Shown here: positions 28,827 to 40,181 of the stretch, piece by piece
Layout: each line of letters starts with the position of its first letter
How positions within the stretch are numbered: the first letter of the stretch is position 1
Source: Lepidodermella squamata
Taxonomy: Eukaryota; Gastrotricha
Length of the DNA stretch: 64,000 bases
Direction: 5' to 3'
Assembly: GCA_047495785.1 (NCBI GenBank)
Contig: JBLDXI010000011.1
Span: forward strand, 310,001 to 374,000
Made by a program: the position numbers and the translations under genes
Notes under the pieces: generated by a model
Told to the model about the DNA's origin: nothing
Databases searched by the model: none
Seen by the model: the letters and a program-made list of their open reading frames with translations, nothing else

Positions 28827-31800
28827 TTAGGAGACGTTTTTCAAATATTTGATGAGTTTGTAAGCGTTAGCTTCCAACTGATTCCAATGCTGAACAGCTA
28901 TCATGTTTATTCCAGCGATCGACGCCTTCCAAACTTGAATGGATTGCCTTCTCCTTCGAGAGTTATTGACTGATATGACAAAAAGCCGCCTGCCTATACT
29001 GACTGTCAATTGTTTTAGCGAAATGAACGAAGCTTTGTCATATTGGGACGATGAAGTGATGACCACGATAACAGGCAAAGCAGCCGACCCACTAGCATCT
29101 GAAAGTTACTGAATCGCTGACATTTCGCCGAAATAAAATGCGACATATTACCCTGAGGACCGAAAGCAGAACTCCGGAATATTTGAGCCAAGCTGTTGGA
29201 TATATTGCCTCTCCCGCCGAAATACATCAGTGAATCAATCGCAGAGTCAAGACTTGTTCTGTCCTCGAAACGATCGGAAAGTTTGAACACTCCATAGCCA
29301 GTGTTTCGACCGGCGGAGCTTATTAAGCCGACCTGTAATTAATAAAATAAAGTTCATTAACAATTATGCTTCATATTTATGTCATTACCTGAATATTAGC
29401 TGGGTTAGTTTGAAAGTTGATTGCCATGTGGTCGGTCGTTAGTTTCAGGAAAGTCTTGATTGTAGTCAGTTGCCGCTTTGGAACGTTGAGGGAAGTGTCG
29501 ATAACAAAATAGACATTCAAATTTCGGTTCACGCCTAGAAAATAGGCAAGTGTTATTTCGCACTTTCGTGATAACAAACTTTGAATGATCGTCTCGGTTA
29601 TTAAAGTTAGATGTTTGTGTACAAAGCCCAGAGTTTTGATTCACTCTATAACTTGATGATAAAAAGCTTACTCTCAAGCTTGCAAGACATGTCACAGCCA
29701 TCGCCAACTAATGCATTACCGTCGTCGCACTCTTCCAAGTTTGATTTATCCAACTTTTTATCCCCACAGCCCTAATGCACGGGAAAATTCCGTTGAAAGG
29801 TTACGAGAAGTCAGAATCCAACTCACAGATTGGTATGCTGTAGTAGAGCTGAAATCAGTCACAACAGTTGTCGTGAGTAGCGATGTGGTTACTTGTGACG
29901 TTGAACTGCCTGGTGTACTCGTTGTAACTGGTGATGGACCATTCGCAGAAGTTGACGAAATTGTGTTTGTCGAAGAACTAGTTTCTGGGGAAGACGTAGC
30001 TGTTGTAGTACTTGAAGAGGCGGTCGAAACAGAGCTATTGGACGTTGACGAATCTGTTGTAGATTGACCTGAGGTTGATGTCGAAGAAATAGCTGGAGTC
30101 GAGCTTTGGAAGGAGCTAGTAGACGCTTCAGTGGTTGGGGATGGGCTTGAATCCGGAGAAGAAGTTGTTGTCTTAGGCGTTGTTGAGCTCTCAGATGTCG
30201 ATTCCAAGCTGGTAGTCGTAGTTTCCGTTGAAGGACTACTCGAAGTTGATGTTGACGGAACTGCGGTAGTTGTAGTGCTTGAAGTCGAGCTCGTGCTGGA
30301 TGTGGTTGAGCTCGCAGAAGTCGGATCCAAGCTCGTGGTTGTAGCTTCTGTGGAAGTGCTACTCGAAGTTGACGTTGGCGGAACTGTATTGCTTGAAGTC
30401 GGGCTCGTGGTAGATGTAGTTGGGCTGGTTGTAGTTGAACTAGTTGTTGAAGAGGTTGATTGGGTAGTTGTTGTAGGGCTGGTTGAGCTTGTTGTAGTTG
30501 TAGGTGTCGTTACTGTGGAGCTTGAGCTCGATGTTGAAGTGGCTGATGCTGGCGTTGTTGGAGGCGATGAAGATAGGAACCATACGTGGAACCTCGTCAG
30601 TCGAACTATGACATTGTAGTTATCAGCCGCCATCAATCTGAACATATTGGTGTAAGTTGGCATGAACCCGGACATGTTGAAAGCAGCAACATTTGACAGG
30701 ACAATTGTTGGATTACTGCCAGTTGAAGATGCCAACGCGACCTTGGGAAATCAAATTTGGCGTATTGAAGCTAAATAAGAACCGAGTGTTTGATAAAGCC
30801 CAACTGCCGCAGGTCTCTCTATTACTTTAGTCCCAAAAGTTGGGCTGGTTGTAATTTTTGAAATTTTGGAAGAAAATTAAACGCATTTTTTGAATGGAGC
30901 TCACTGAGAAAATCTACCATCCCGTATCCATTATTTAATCGAAGAAATTAAAAGTATACCTTAGAAAACTCTGAGCCCCGATGAAAACGTTTTCGGTAAT
31001 TTTTAGTTTTTACCTGCGTAGATGAAATTTCTTAGGATTTTTCAAATATCATACTTTATAACTATTTAAATGGCAATTTGGGTTATTCTACATTTTTCCT
31101 GGCCATAAGATGGGATTTCACCTCTCTGTAGAGTTTCTGTTTCTTTTCCCCGTATTTTCTTTGTTTGCGTTAATTATGGAGAAAAAATGCTAAGTTTGGG
31201 CTAACTATAACAAGCCTAACACGGAGTTTTTTTTAAGGGGAGGACATGGTTGACAATGTCAACACCAAAGCGGGTCAATGTCAACACCAAAAATATTTGC
31301 ATCACCCGGGCCAGACAGCAAAATGAGAATTTATCCCACTGTTTTCTTAATTTTTAGAGGTTTGAGAGCGTGTTCCAGTTGGAAATCTTCAAAGTTTTCT
31401 CGCTTCGCTCGGTTATTAGTGGAGTTTGGCGAATACAGGAAATAAAATTTCCATCCCTGGCAGTACGGTATCCAAGATCGCACCCTGCGGCCGAATTTGA
31501 GAGAGAATTGAACCGCCTTAGAATAACCCTTTTGATTTAAGCTCTTATTCCTGAAAAATGTCCACCGAAATAAAAAACAACAAGATTTCTAAGATTAATT
31601 ATGTGTGAAATTTACTATTTTCTTACGTTTTCTCACGGGTAATATCGTGCAAGTCGCTAGAGTGCCTCGCGGAGAGATTTGTCATCATGACGCGATAAAC
31701 ATCCTATTTTTAGACTACTTTCAGCCAAAACTACGTGAAAAAACCGATAGCTTAAGCTCGCAAGTGTACACTTATCAAATAATTGCTCACTATTAACAGA

Positions 31801-33195
31801 ATCGAAGAGATGACAAATGAGGGTATCGCGAGCGAGCGTAGCGAGCGAGCGAACGATTTTTTATCCATTTCTTCATGTCAACACCAAATAACATAAAGTC
31901 AACACCACTGGATTCCTCAAAAAACACACTGCCTAACAAGCCATGTAGTACGACATCCCCCAATTGTGTTCAGTCGTCTAAACAGCTATAAGTTCAGGAT
32001 GCGGTGGGTGCGGGTTGAGGGCGGTTAGTTGAACCCTTGCTTGAAGAACTTGAAACTCTAAAACCACGAATCTGAGCGAACGCACTGCATAATTTATTGC
32101 GAACCCCTCATCCGTCCCCTCTAACAGAGCACCTCGATGAGTGCGGGCGTGTTGATCCTTCCGGTTGAAGACATCGAGGCATCGATGTACGGGCGCAAAC
32201 ATCACAACCTGTCGATGCAGTCTTCAATAATCAATAAGTCTAAATTTCCCTAAAATTCTTAATATGGAAACCGAATAAAAAACTGATAGGAAACACTCTG
32301 TTTCGCAAAGGGCAAAGGTGTTCAAATTAGGGTGGGGAAAAAAATGAAAAATGGTGCTATAACCTCTTATGTTATATCGTAACCCGCAGCAATCAATGAT
32401 AGCGCTAAGAGATACAAGGGAAATGTAGCAAGATCTTACTGTGACAAAATCGTTCAGAGATTGAACAACCATGATGAAACTGCACGAGCCAGACGAGTTG
32501 AGTAAAGGTGAGCTGCCGACTGCAGACGCATTGCCGGGTAGATTGACGTAGGTGAAAGGTGCTGTAGGGTGGTAAGTGGCGTAGGTCTCGCCATTCGGCA
32601 TCAACTTCTGCCAGATCATCAGGCCTATCGGCTGCGCGTATTGAACAGGCTTGTACACTAGACTCAAAATTCTTCGTAAAGTTACAAAAAATGCATGGCG
32701 CTATGACTCACTTGTGGTAATGGTGTTAGCGATTATGAGACCGAACCAGCCGTAACTTCCATTTGTTAGATAACTCGTCTGAACATGGATCTCGGCTCGC
32801 CAGGCAGGTATTGTGTAATTTATCCTCTATTTACGCAAAAACTTGATAGGAAATTAGCATAATGTTGTCGAATCCTCACTGCAGTGGATCTGATGCTGCC
32901 TATGCTCTCGTTAAGGGCACCACTAGCTAATTGAATGTAGCTCCCAAAATCTCGAGCTGCATTCCCGAACGAGAAATTACTTGATGGAATACTGAGGTTG
33001 ACTCTGTCAATCGAATATTCTGGCATATAGGTGGCGTTAGCAGTCAAATAAGGCAGTGGGAGGATGCCTATCGAAGGCTCAGGTAGTTGCGCAAGAATAG
33101 CTACAGGTTAATTCTTTAAGAAACCAAAATTCTATCTCAATAATCTTACCTGGGACATACAGCAAAATTAGGTAGCAGATTGAGATTAGAGCCAT
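28827..33195 (-). CDS. Secreted mucin-like protein with shared ectodomain, DUF4215-type repeat and vWA domain (protein D)
   Basis: Nine exons: 33150-33195, 32880-33100, 32712-32826, 32440-32657, 29827-30741, 29672-29771, 29389-29534, 29152-29332 and 28827-29098; 737 residues, all junctions frame-consistent. The signal peptide (MALISICYLILLYVPAILAQ) is split by the first intron. The ectodomain (LPEPSIGILPLPYL, GSYGWFGLI, GETYATYHP, RFHVWFL) is homologous to that of receptors A-C. A Ser/Thr linker of about 240 residues follows. A single DUF4215-like repeat has CGDKKLD, EECDDGN, GDGCDMSCKLE. The C-terminal vWA-like domain starts LNVYFVIDTSLNVPKRQLTT and has VGLISSAGRNTGYGVFKLSD and VIVVITSSSQYD. 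The metal-site motif DxSxS is altered to DTSLN. No transmembrane segment is seen after the vWA domain. The 1.7 kb fourth intron holds extra repeats. Confidence 0.8.
31228..31915. repeat. Repeat-rich insertion in the fourth intron of protein D
   Basis: The decamer GTCAACACCA occurs four times, twice near 31258-31290 and twice near 31877-31905, bracketing about 600 bases with a GCGAGCGA-type repeat at 31828-31855. The corresponding introns of paralogues are 49-978 bp, so the excess length here is probably inserted DNA, possibly a decayed transposable element. No protein or clear terminal inverted repeat was found. Confidence 0.4.
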
Positions 33196-34583
33196 TGTCG
33201 ATTAAACGGTCCAGCCGAAATCAAAATGTAATTGCTCGCACTGAATCATTGATTTTGGCAGTTTTTCGAAGGGCGGTGCATACAAAAAACATGTTTATCC
33301 CCCACAATTGCTACTGCGTATATAAACAACTGCAAGCGAGAAGACAATTTTATCGTGTTGATTGTTGATGTCTGGTTTTGAGTAAACTACGCAGATTCCA
33401 GGTTAGCAGCAACAACTGGAGAAATAACACAATTTAAGCATGTTTTTAGATCGAAATAGTAAAAGACAGCGGACGTAAACTCTGAAACTATTTTTCAGCT
33501 GTTGCCCATTTTAATTTCAGAAATTAGCCAAAAGATAGAAAAACACATTTGGCGCATGAAATAGCTCCGTGAAGCTATCAAGGCATACCCAAAAAGCTTT
33601 CATTTCTGCATGACGGAGCATTTGCTGGCCTGAATCATGGGTCTCCTTCGATCGATCTGCATCAATCATTGCGTCACATTTGAGAAATCAATGAATAAAA
33701 CAAATGGGTTAAATACTAAATCATACTTAATCATGGGGAATTATGTTTCTTGTTTCATAAGGGTTCAAACTTTAAAGATTCAGATGACGCAACCGTCCTA
33801 GAGGATGTACACATGTACTAGCTGGGACAAGGCGCCCAACTTTTCAAACTTGTTCCTGTCAATTTCACACACCAGAATGCGTAAGGGAATTGTCCGACAT
33901 TTTGTGGTGTAGAAACCGCCTGAATAGTCAAAACTACCTCAAAACTAATATTTGACAGCAGTTTCAGAGGTTTTCGAAAGCCCTGATCACGATTCACGAT
34001 TTCGAAATCCGTTTTTCTTTATCTATCACCGTTAAGGCTGTACGAAAACTGGCCGAAATCATCCTATCTGCCAAGCTGATTTCAGCCGATTTTTCGAGCT
34101 CCCTAATTTTTGTGTCAGGTGCCTTCAGTTTTGGAATTATAGATTCTAAATTACTCCCACGAATGTCCTTAAGATTCTCCCACACTTATATCACCGAAAG
34201 AATTCAGTTTAAAAAAGTTTCAGAGGCTCAGCATTCAGATCAGAATTCAGCTTTTCCAGTTTTTGCAGCAATCACGCACTCCGCCTGTATAAGTCTGGGC
34301 GGATAGGACGAATTCAGCCGGTTTGATTGAATTTCAATAGAGACGTCAATTTTACTTTCCAACTCAAAATATTTCTCAAAAGGGCGATCAAGAATTCATC
34401 AAATTCAATTTTCTGTGATTTTTAAAGTCGAAATCGTCCTTCCCGCCGTGAAAGGGTTAATAATCGAGGCCGCCATTCATAGTCTCGCCAAGATTATTCA
34501 ACGCCGGATTTGGAAAATGATAAGGCTTTATCGCCAATTTTTTGCACCCGTTACTACAGAAAATGACATCCGAAGCTTTACGA
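33196..34583. other. Intergenic with duplicated upstream segment
   Basis: About 33240-33500 (upstream of protein D) is repeated at about 43285-43715, where it is split by a short inverted-repeat element. The remainder shows no gene; the open frames near 34000-34300 are not supported. Confidence 0.5.
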
Positions 34584-34638
34584 TCTGGCGATAAGGCGAT
34601 TATTCATTGATATGATTAACATCGTATAGGTATAAAAG
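34584..34638 (+). promoter_or_regulatory. Conserved promoter block of a PPxY membrane gene
   Basis: TCTGGCGATAAGGCG, then TTATTCATTGATATG (34584-34614), then TATAAAAG at 34631-34638. The ATG is 67 bases beyond the TATA box. Confidence 0.75.
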
Positions 34639-34704
34639 ACCGCAGAGTCTGCACGCAAATTAAACTATAACGGATTCTCTTCTCTCGCTGATATTAATTA
34701 AAGA

Positions 34705-35898
34705 ATGGACCAATACAAAACACCCTTGTGGCCACCTGAGTACGAAGAGCCGTCGGTCAAGTACTCGGAAACACCGCCAAGCTATTCAATGTCTGTAACT
34801 TCCAGTCCGCAAAGTCCAGTGCCGCAGCAAGTGACTCCATCGTATCGCCAGCCTGGTCCGGTTACTTCAACTTCAACTGTCCAAGCCAGCTCTCGAAATC
34901 GTGTTCCGGAAGCTTTGGAACTTGTCGTCTTCCCGAAAAAGCCAGCAGTTTGGGTGTTCAAAACTCTGGGCGTACTAGCATCTCTCGCTCAGGTCGGCCT
35001 AATTTTAGCCTACTCTTTCGACTGGTTCGTCGGGTCAGATTGTTTGACAACGTGCGACAAGAAGTATAATAAGTATAACTCCTCGGCTACGTCCGATTAC
35101 GTCTTCTGCGTTCGCCAATGCTACACCGACAACATCCTGCTGGTCATGCCGATCAATGACTACATGATCCATTTAGCATTTTCAATCTACCTGCTGCCAG
35201 TATGGGTTACAACGTCGACATCGCTGTTCAGCTGGCTCAAAGCGTTGTACTGCATTGACGCAATTGCAATTATGGCGGGTTACATTACTTACGGCGCTCA
35301 ATTGGCGTACTCGGGCGATAGCCCTCTTTCCATTTTGCAAACGATGAATTTCGTCTTTCCGCCAATCGCATTTTTGTCAACCTTTGTCCTGGGCTGGCTT
35401 CAAAACTGGAAATATCCCGCCCATCAGGAGCAAAATGTAGGCGTTAACGAAAGAGGTATCATCAAACACTCGTGCTTTTTCATGGCTCTACTGATCATGC
35501 TATTCATTTCAAACCGCGTGTTTTTCTATGATATTTACAATTACGATTCCGATATCATTCGAGGCTTTTTGAAGGACACGCATCCAGCTGAAGCTCGCTT
35601 GAACATAGCGCAAAAAGCTTCCTACGTTCCCAGCATTCTTCTACCGATTTTGGCGCTTTACATGATTATATTCACCCTTGGCATGCCCGGATTAAAGCAA
35701 TATTTAACGGTTTCTGAATTTGTGCAGCAGTTTGCTAGCCAGTTTGTTTCATCTACGCTTGCCTTTGGCGCTGCTGGTGTGGCTTGGGGATTTTGCGATC
35801 GCTCATTCTATTACATTGAACCCGTTGGTTGTACAGGTTTAGCCCTGCTTTCTTTTACTGATGTTGGGTCATCTTATCTAGTTCCGGGTCGTTCCTAA
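34705..35898 (+). CDS. PPxY-pair multipass membrane protein (member 3)
   Basis: A single exon of 397 residues (MDQYKTPLWPPEYEEPS at the start). Two N-terminal PPxY motifs (PPEY, PPSY) precede about eight membrane segments: VFKTLGVLASLAQVGLILAY, HLAFSIYLLPVWV, ALYCIDAIAIMAGYITYG, FVFPPIAFLSTFVLGWLQNW, FFMALLIMLFISNRVFFYDI, VPSILLPILALYMII, AFGAAGVAWGF and IEPVGCTGLALLSF. Compared with the 39 kb and 44.6 kb members it lacks about 15 residues between segments 4 and 5 (the LPVYRxGIS region), and the C-terminus is altered by an insertion of about 15 bases (DVGSSYLVPGRS instead of a short LHRF end). It may still be functional. The conserved promoter block lies directly upstream. Role unknown. Confidence 0.75.
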   Translation: MDQYKTPLWPPEYEEPSVKYSETPPSYSMSVTSSPQSPVPQQVTPSYRQPGPVTSTSTVQASSRNRVPEALELVVFPKKPAVWVFKTLGVLASLAQVGLILAYSFDWFVGSDCLTTCDKKYNKYNSSATSDYVFCVRQCYTDNILLVMPINDYMIHLAFSIYLLPVWVTTSTSLFSWLKALYCIDAIAIMAGYITYGAQLAYSGDSPLSILQTMNFVFPPIAFLSTFVLGWLQNWKYPAHQEQNVGVNERGIIKHSCFFMALLIMLFISNRVFFYDIYNYDSDIIRGFLKDTHPAEARLNIAQKASYVPSILLPILALYMIIFTLGMPGLKQYLTVSEFVQQFASQFVSSTLAFGAAGVAWGFCDRSFYYIEPVGCTGLALLSFTDVGSSYLVPGRS

Positions 35899-35974
35899 GT
35901 TCTAATTTCTAAGTGAATGAACATTTTTAATTACTAAAAGATGATAGATCGATATTTTGATGTTTTATTGGACT

Positions 35975-36246
35975 GGCTTCCCAGCATTCTTCTACCGCGA
36001 TTTTGGCGCTTTTCATGATTTCCATCATCCACGCCATGCCCACATTAAAGCATTTTAGTTCGTGTTCTGAATTTCGGCAGCATTTTGCTAGCCTGTTTAT
36101 TTCAACTTTGCTTCCTGTTGGCGCTGCTGTTGTGGCTTGGGGATTTTAACGGTCATTCTACTATATTGAACCTATTGCCTGTACAGGTTTGGCCATCCTT
36201 ATGTTGGCCGATCTTTTTTTATATTATCTAGTTCCGCATCGCTTCT
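35975..36246 (+). pseudogene. Partial duplicate of the 3' end of member 3
   Basis: Repeats the last third of the preceding gene, from the sixth membrane segment (CCCAGCATTCTTCTACCG) to the C-terminus and stop, with frame-breaking changes such as TTTTAACGG where the gene has TTTTGCGATCG. No start or promoter. A decayed tandem fragment. Confidence 0.75.
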
Positions 36247-36399
36247 GAGTTTTGAGTGATTGAACAATTTTAATTAGTAAACAAATAATAGATCGATATT
36301 TTGATGTTTTAATGAGTCCTATTCCGATGATCGATAAACATAGCCATTCAAACACCACCGAATTGTCATAAATTCAGCAAAATGAGATCACACAGCTGT

Positions 36400-36940
36400 C
36401 AAGTCAATCGCGAGCACAAAAGCGATCAGGTCTAAGGCTCGGATAATTCTCGTATTAGAAGCAATACTAACTTCAATGACCTAAAACAAGGTAAGTTTAC
36501 CGAGAAACAGGCGAGCATTTCATAATAGACGATATTATCAGTAAGTCCAGTTTTTGCAAATAATTCACCATCAAAAAGGCTTGAGATAAGGAAATTTGAG
36601 AGAGACAGCTTATTAACGCGTGCGAAACTTGACAAGCCTGTCGTTAACAGTTACCAGCGAGGATCGCGTCCTTCCAACCGAGGTCTCAGCCTTCATTCTC
36701 CCCACGTGTTCCCATTCCCCATTCCCCGAACCTGATATAAAAAGACCGAAAAGACCTGATACAGAACTACAGGAAAAGCTTCTGGTTGCTCAATTACGAA
36801 GGTCTAATCACACATTTGAACGTTAGAGGTAAATTCTCGAAGGTCATGGTTACAGCCGCTTCGGAATGTCCCGAGTCGGCTCCAATCGAAGTAAATATCC
36901 CGCTGAGATATGCTCTGATAGTTGTCTAGTTGTTTTTCAA
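36400..36940 (-). pseudogene. Decayed Cys-loop receptor relic
   Basis: Minus-strand sequence matches receptor C (45873-48032) in patches: 36840-36895 aligns with the Cys-loop region (shared GGAATGTCCCGAGTCGGCTCCA), 36600-36700 with the pre-M1 region, and 36430-36590 with M3 to the post-M3 segment (shared GAAACAGGCGAGCATTTC). The M1-M2 segment is deleted and many stops are present. It is a non-functional duplicate of the receptor gene. Confidence 0.7.
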
Positions 36941-36951
36941 CATCAGATATC

Positions 36952-37653
36952 ATGCAAGCTTGCGCGAGCCCCGCAAGCCCAGTGAGTTTAGCTATTTTTC
37001 AATTCGATACTCTTTCTCACGTGTGAATTTCCATTTTCCAGCCTTCCTACAAGTTGTGTGAAATAACCAAGACACAGGGCACGGGCACGACAGTAAGCAA
37101 TGTTAAACTTTGCACCGCAAATGCTGGGGAGTGCAATTCTGTTCTCAAAGTGGGAACCACGGTAAGAGCTAACTGGTGTATTTACCAGTATTTAACAACT
37201 GCAATCTTCCCAGCCAACTTCTGCCGCGGTAAAATCTTTCCCCTCATTCACCGAGTGTTGTGATCCTGCAAGAGGAACATTTCCCATTCTCTACAATATC
37301 GTTCCTGGCACTCCTCCTGTATTGGCGTGCATTTCAAGTGCCGGCCAGGCATATCCATACAGAATATGGGCTGCAAACGATGATGGTACCCTAGGGCATT
37401 TTGTTTCCGATTCCCTCTAACCGCGCCATTCGACAAAAACGTCGCCGTTGCCAATACCTTGGTAATACTTTGCCTGATACAACTGTTTCATGCTGAGTTA
37501 GTTTCTCGCTTTCAGGATTCCAAACCTGCGGGGAGGTATTTCGCTGCTACTTTCCAAGCATGCTGCCAGCTTATGGCACCGGCACTTGAGGCATTCGCTT
37601 CCAATGGCAACGCCTATGGTGTGTCTGGTTTTGAAGTTTGCGGTCTTGACTGA
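36952..37653 (+). pseudogene. CC-motif protein (family member 2), one-base frameshift
   Basis: Exons 36952-36981 (start uncertain, MQACASPASP), 37042-37161 (40 codons; YKLCEITKTQGTGTTVSNVK, LCTANAGECNSV), 37214-37461 and 37516-37653. The third exon reads FTECCDPARGTFPILYNIVP, PPVLACISSAG and YRIWAANDDGT, then shifts frame. It is 248 bases long, where both paralogues have 249, and one base is missing in or next to the GGG at about 37393-37396. After the shift the other frame continues AFCFRFPLT as in the family. The last exon has FQACCQLM and ends NAYGVSGFEVCGLD. AATAAA is at 37659-37664. Either a young pseudogene or a homopolymer sequencing error. It has the most complete 5' part of the three members, but still no signal peptide. 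Confidence 0.5.
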
Positions 37654-38842
37654 CGTAAAATAAAAAGCTGCATTATTCGTTCATTTTGAAATTAATACCA
37701 TTGATCAGACACGCTATTACATCTGCAGGTGCGGCGAAATTATTTATTTACTCGATTTCTGAATGAGAAATTGTCTAGAATGTGTTGGAACTTAGACACC
37801 TTGGACCAGCTACTTTTAGCTTTAAATGGAAGAAGAACCTGTAACATCTGACAAACACGAAAGTTATTGCTATTAGTGATACTAATAACTAACATTTAAC
37901 TTGCCATTCAGAGTCATTTCGTAGCTTTGTCGGGCATGATGGATGAAAATCGCTGAGAAATACCAAAAACCCCCAAAAAATGCCCTGAACTCTGATATCG
38001 GAAGACTCCGGCACATAGATAATAGTAAAGATCGGATGCTTATGATCCTCCCGCAGTGTCAAAATTTTAGGGTGCAAAGGTCACCATGTGCAAAGCCACA
38101 TTTTCGTGCGTTTAATTTGAGCGATGTGCGCATAGCTAAATGCATGTAAAATCGACACATTTTCAAATCGATGTTTTAGAAAGACATTTACACGGTCACG
38201 CTTTCAAGTAAAAGAGTATTGTAGTGGCTCCGCAAAACAGCACACGAGAAACGGTGACTGAGTCGGACAAGCAACCTGTGTACTGGAAACCAAGCCCAGC
38301 CGAACACGCGAATCCGTATCACAATTTACTTTCCACTGGGAAACTGTCAGCATCTTATACTTTCGCAAAATGAGCTAGTGCCAATGCCAAGAACCAAGAA
38401 CAATCACTAAGAAAAAACTAGGAATAATAGCTTAGTTTAATTCGGGAGCAAAATATGTGTCGTCAATTTACATGCAAAAACTTGGCTCTTGGAGGGACAC
38501 AGGAGGGCTAATAGGCTGTTATTAGCTAATTGGATATATTTTCACTGTCACACAATGAACGTTTCGGCTAATGAGCTCAAATGTCAAAGTTTTGCCTAGT
38601 TTTTTCCTAGTGAAGTTTGAACACATTTTCGCTATGGTTCATACGAACTTTATATTCTATCACGTCGACACTGTAGCTTCATGTCCTCTTAATTGTTTTT
38701 AATTATTTCACACTTTTACATTAATAGTGTCCCCAAGTTGCTAACACGCCGGATAACAAACAGGATAAGACACCGTTTCTGTATCAGCAATTTTATTAGC
38801 AATTTTTTGTACCCGTATTGAAACAGGATACCCTATTAACGG
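37654..38842. other. Intergenic, about 1.2 kb
   Basis: No gene supported. The last 100 bases belong to the homologous upstream region of the PPxY genes. Confidence 0.5.
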
Positions 38843-38895
38843 TCTGGTGATAAGGCGGTTATTCATTGATATGTTCAGGACCGTTGGTATAAAAG
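38843..38895 (+). promoter_or_regulatory. Conserved promoter block of a PPxY membrane gene
   Basis: TCTGGTGATAAGGCGG, then TTATTCATTGATATG (38843-38873), and TATAAAAG at 38888-38895. It excludes the upstream in-frame ATGs at 38847 and 38871 as starts because they precede the TATA box. Confidence 0.75.
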
Positions 38896-38960
38896 ACCGC
38901 GGTTTCCCCACGCATATTAAACTATCACAGCTTTGTCCTTTTTCGCAGGTTTATAATCAA

Positions 38961-40181
38961 ATGGAAAAAGCCGATCAATCCACATGGCCACCAAATTATG
39001 TTGAGCCGTCGGCTACGTACACGGAACCGCCGCCAAGCTATTCCCTGTCTGTAATTCCAAGCCCGAGACCACAACAAGTGACCGCATATTATCGGCAGCC
39101 CATGCCGGTAACCACAGCTCCATCAATCCAACCTAATGCGACGAGCCGAACCAGGTCTGAAAATCCGGTTACCGAAGATTCGGAGCTTATCGTCTTCCCG
39201 AAAAAGCCAGCAGTTTGGGTGTTCAAAACTCTGGGCGTACTAGCATCTCTCGCTCAGGTCGGCCTAATTTTCGCCTATTCCTTAGACTGGTTTATTGGGT
39301 CAGACTGCATGAAAGCATGCGATCGGAGTGTCAACTCCACATTTAGGTTCGATTACGTCTTCTCCATTCAACAATGCTACTACGACACCATTCTGCTCTT
39401 CCTGCCGATAAATGGCTACGTCATCCAATTGGCATTTTCAATCTACCTGCTACCATTATGGGTTACAAAGTCGAAACAGCAGTTCACCTCGCTCAAAGCA
39501 CTGTACTGCATTGACGCAATTGCAATTATGGCGGGTTACATGACATACGGCATTCAATTGTCGTACTCGGGCGATAGCGATTTTTCGACTTTGCAAACGA
39601 TGAATCTAGTCTTTCCTCCTATTGCGTTTTTATCAACTTTTGTTCTGGGCTGGCTACAAAATTGGAATTTTCACGCCAATCCGGAGCAAATTGACGGCGA
39701 TAAGCTGCCAGTGTATCGCGAGGGAATTTCGGGAAATTTCGGCCACACAATGAAAAGCTCTCATTTCTTCATGGCTTTACTGATCATGATATTCATCTCC
39801 AACCGCGTGTTCTTCTATGATGTGTACAATTATGATTCCGATATAATTCTTAGCTTTTTGAAGGCCGGGAATCCAGGTGAAGGTCGATTAGAGATAGTTC
39901 AAGAAGTGTCATTCCTTCCCAGCATTCTTCTACCGATTTTGGCGCTTTTCTTGATTTTCGTCGCCCATGCCATGCGCACATTGGAGCATTACAAATCGTC
40001 TTTTGAAGCTGGGCAGCATTTGACGAACATGGTTGTTTCAGCTTTGCTTGTTGTTGGCGCGGCCAGTGTGGCTTGGGTGTTTTCTGATCTGTCATTCTAT
40101 TATATCGAACCCATTGGCTGTACAGGTTTAGCACTCTTTTTTATTGCTGATTTAATTCTGCATCGCTTCAACGTTGAATGA
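38961..40181 (+). CDS. PPxY-pair multipass membrane protein (member 4)
   Basis: A single exon of 406 residues from ATG 38961 (MEKADQSTWPPNYVEPS), chosen because it is the first ATG after the TATA box and matches the paralogues. PPNY and PPSY motifs, then about eight membrane segments: LGVLASLAQVGLIFAYSLDW, QLAFSIYLLPLWV, CIDAIAIMAGYMTYG, LVFPPIAFLSTFVLGWLQNW, FFMALLIMIFISNRVFFYDV, LPSILLPILALFLIF, VVSALLVVGAASVAWVF and EPIGCTGLALFFIADLILHR. Between segments 4 and 5 it keeps the KLPVYREGISGNFG loop missing in member 3. Cysteines in the first luminal loop (SDCMKACD, IQQCYYD) are conserved in members 2-5. It is the best full-length representative of the family here. Confidence 0.8.
   Translation: MEKADQSTWPPNYVEPSATYTEPPPSYSLSVIPSPRPQQVTAYYRQPMPVTTAPSIQPNATSRTRSENPVTEDSELIVFPKKPAVWVFKTLGVLASLAQVGLIFAYSLDWFIGSDCMKACDRSVNSTFRFDYVFSIQQCYYDTILLFLPINGYVIQLAFSIYLLPLWVTKSKQQFTSLKALYCIDAIAIMAGYMTYGIQLSYSGDSDFSTLQTMNLVFPPIAFLSTFVLGWLQNWNFHANPEQIDGDKLPVYREGISGNFGHTMKSSHFFMALLIMIFISNRVFFYDVYNYDSDIILSFLKAGNPGEGRLEIVQEVSFLPSILLPILALFLIFVAHAMRTLEHYKSSFEAGQHLTNMVVSALLVVGAASVAWVFSDLSFYYIEPIGCTGLALFFIADLILHRFNVE

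Noticed and set aside
31828-31855. GCGAGCGA-type tandem repeat as a possible CRISPR or satellite
   Set aside because: It is only a short simple repeat without spacers, and the genome is eukaryotic.
38847-38960. Upstream in-frame ATG extension of PPxY member 4 (and likewise 44474-44554 of member 5)
   Set aside because: These ATGs lie upstream of or next to the TATA box, and the extra residues have no counterpart in paralogues.
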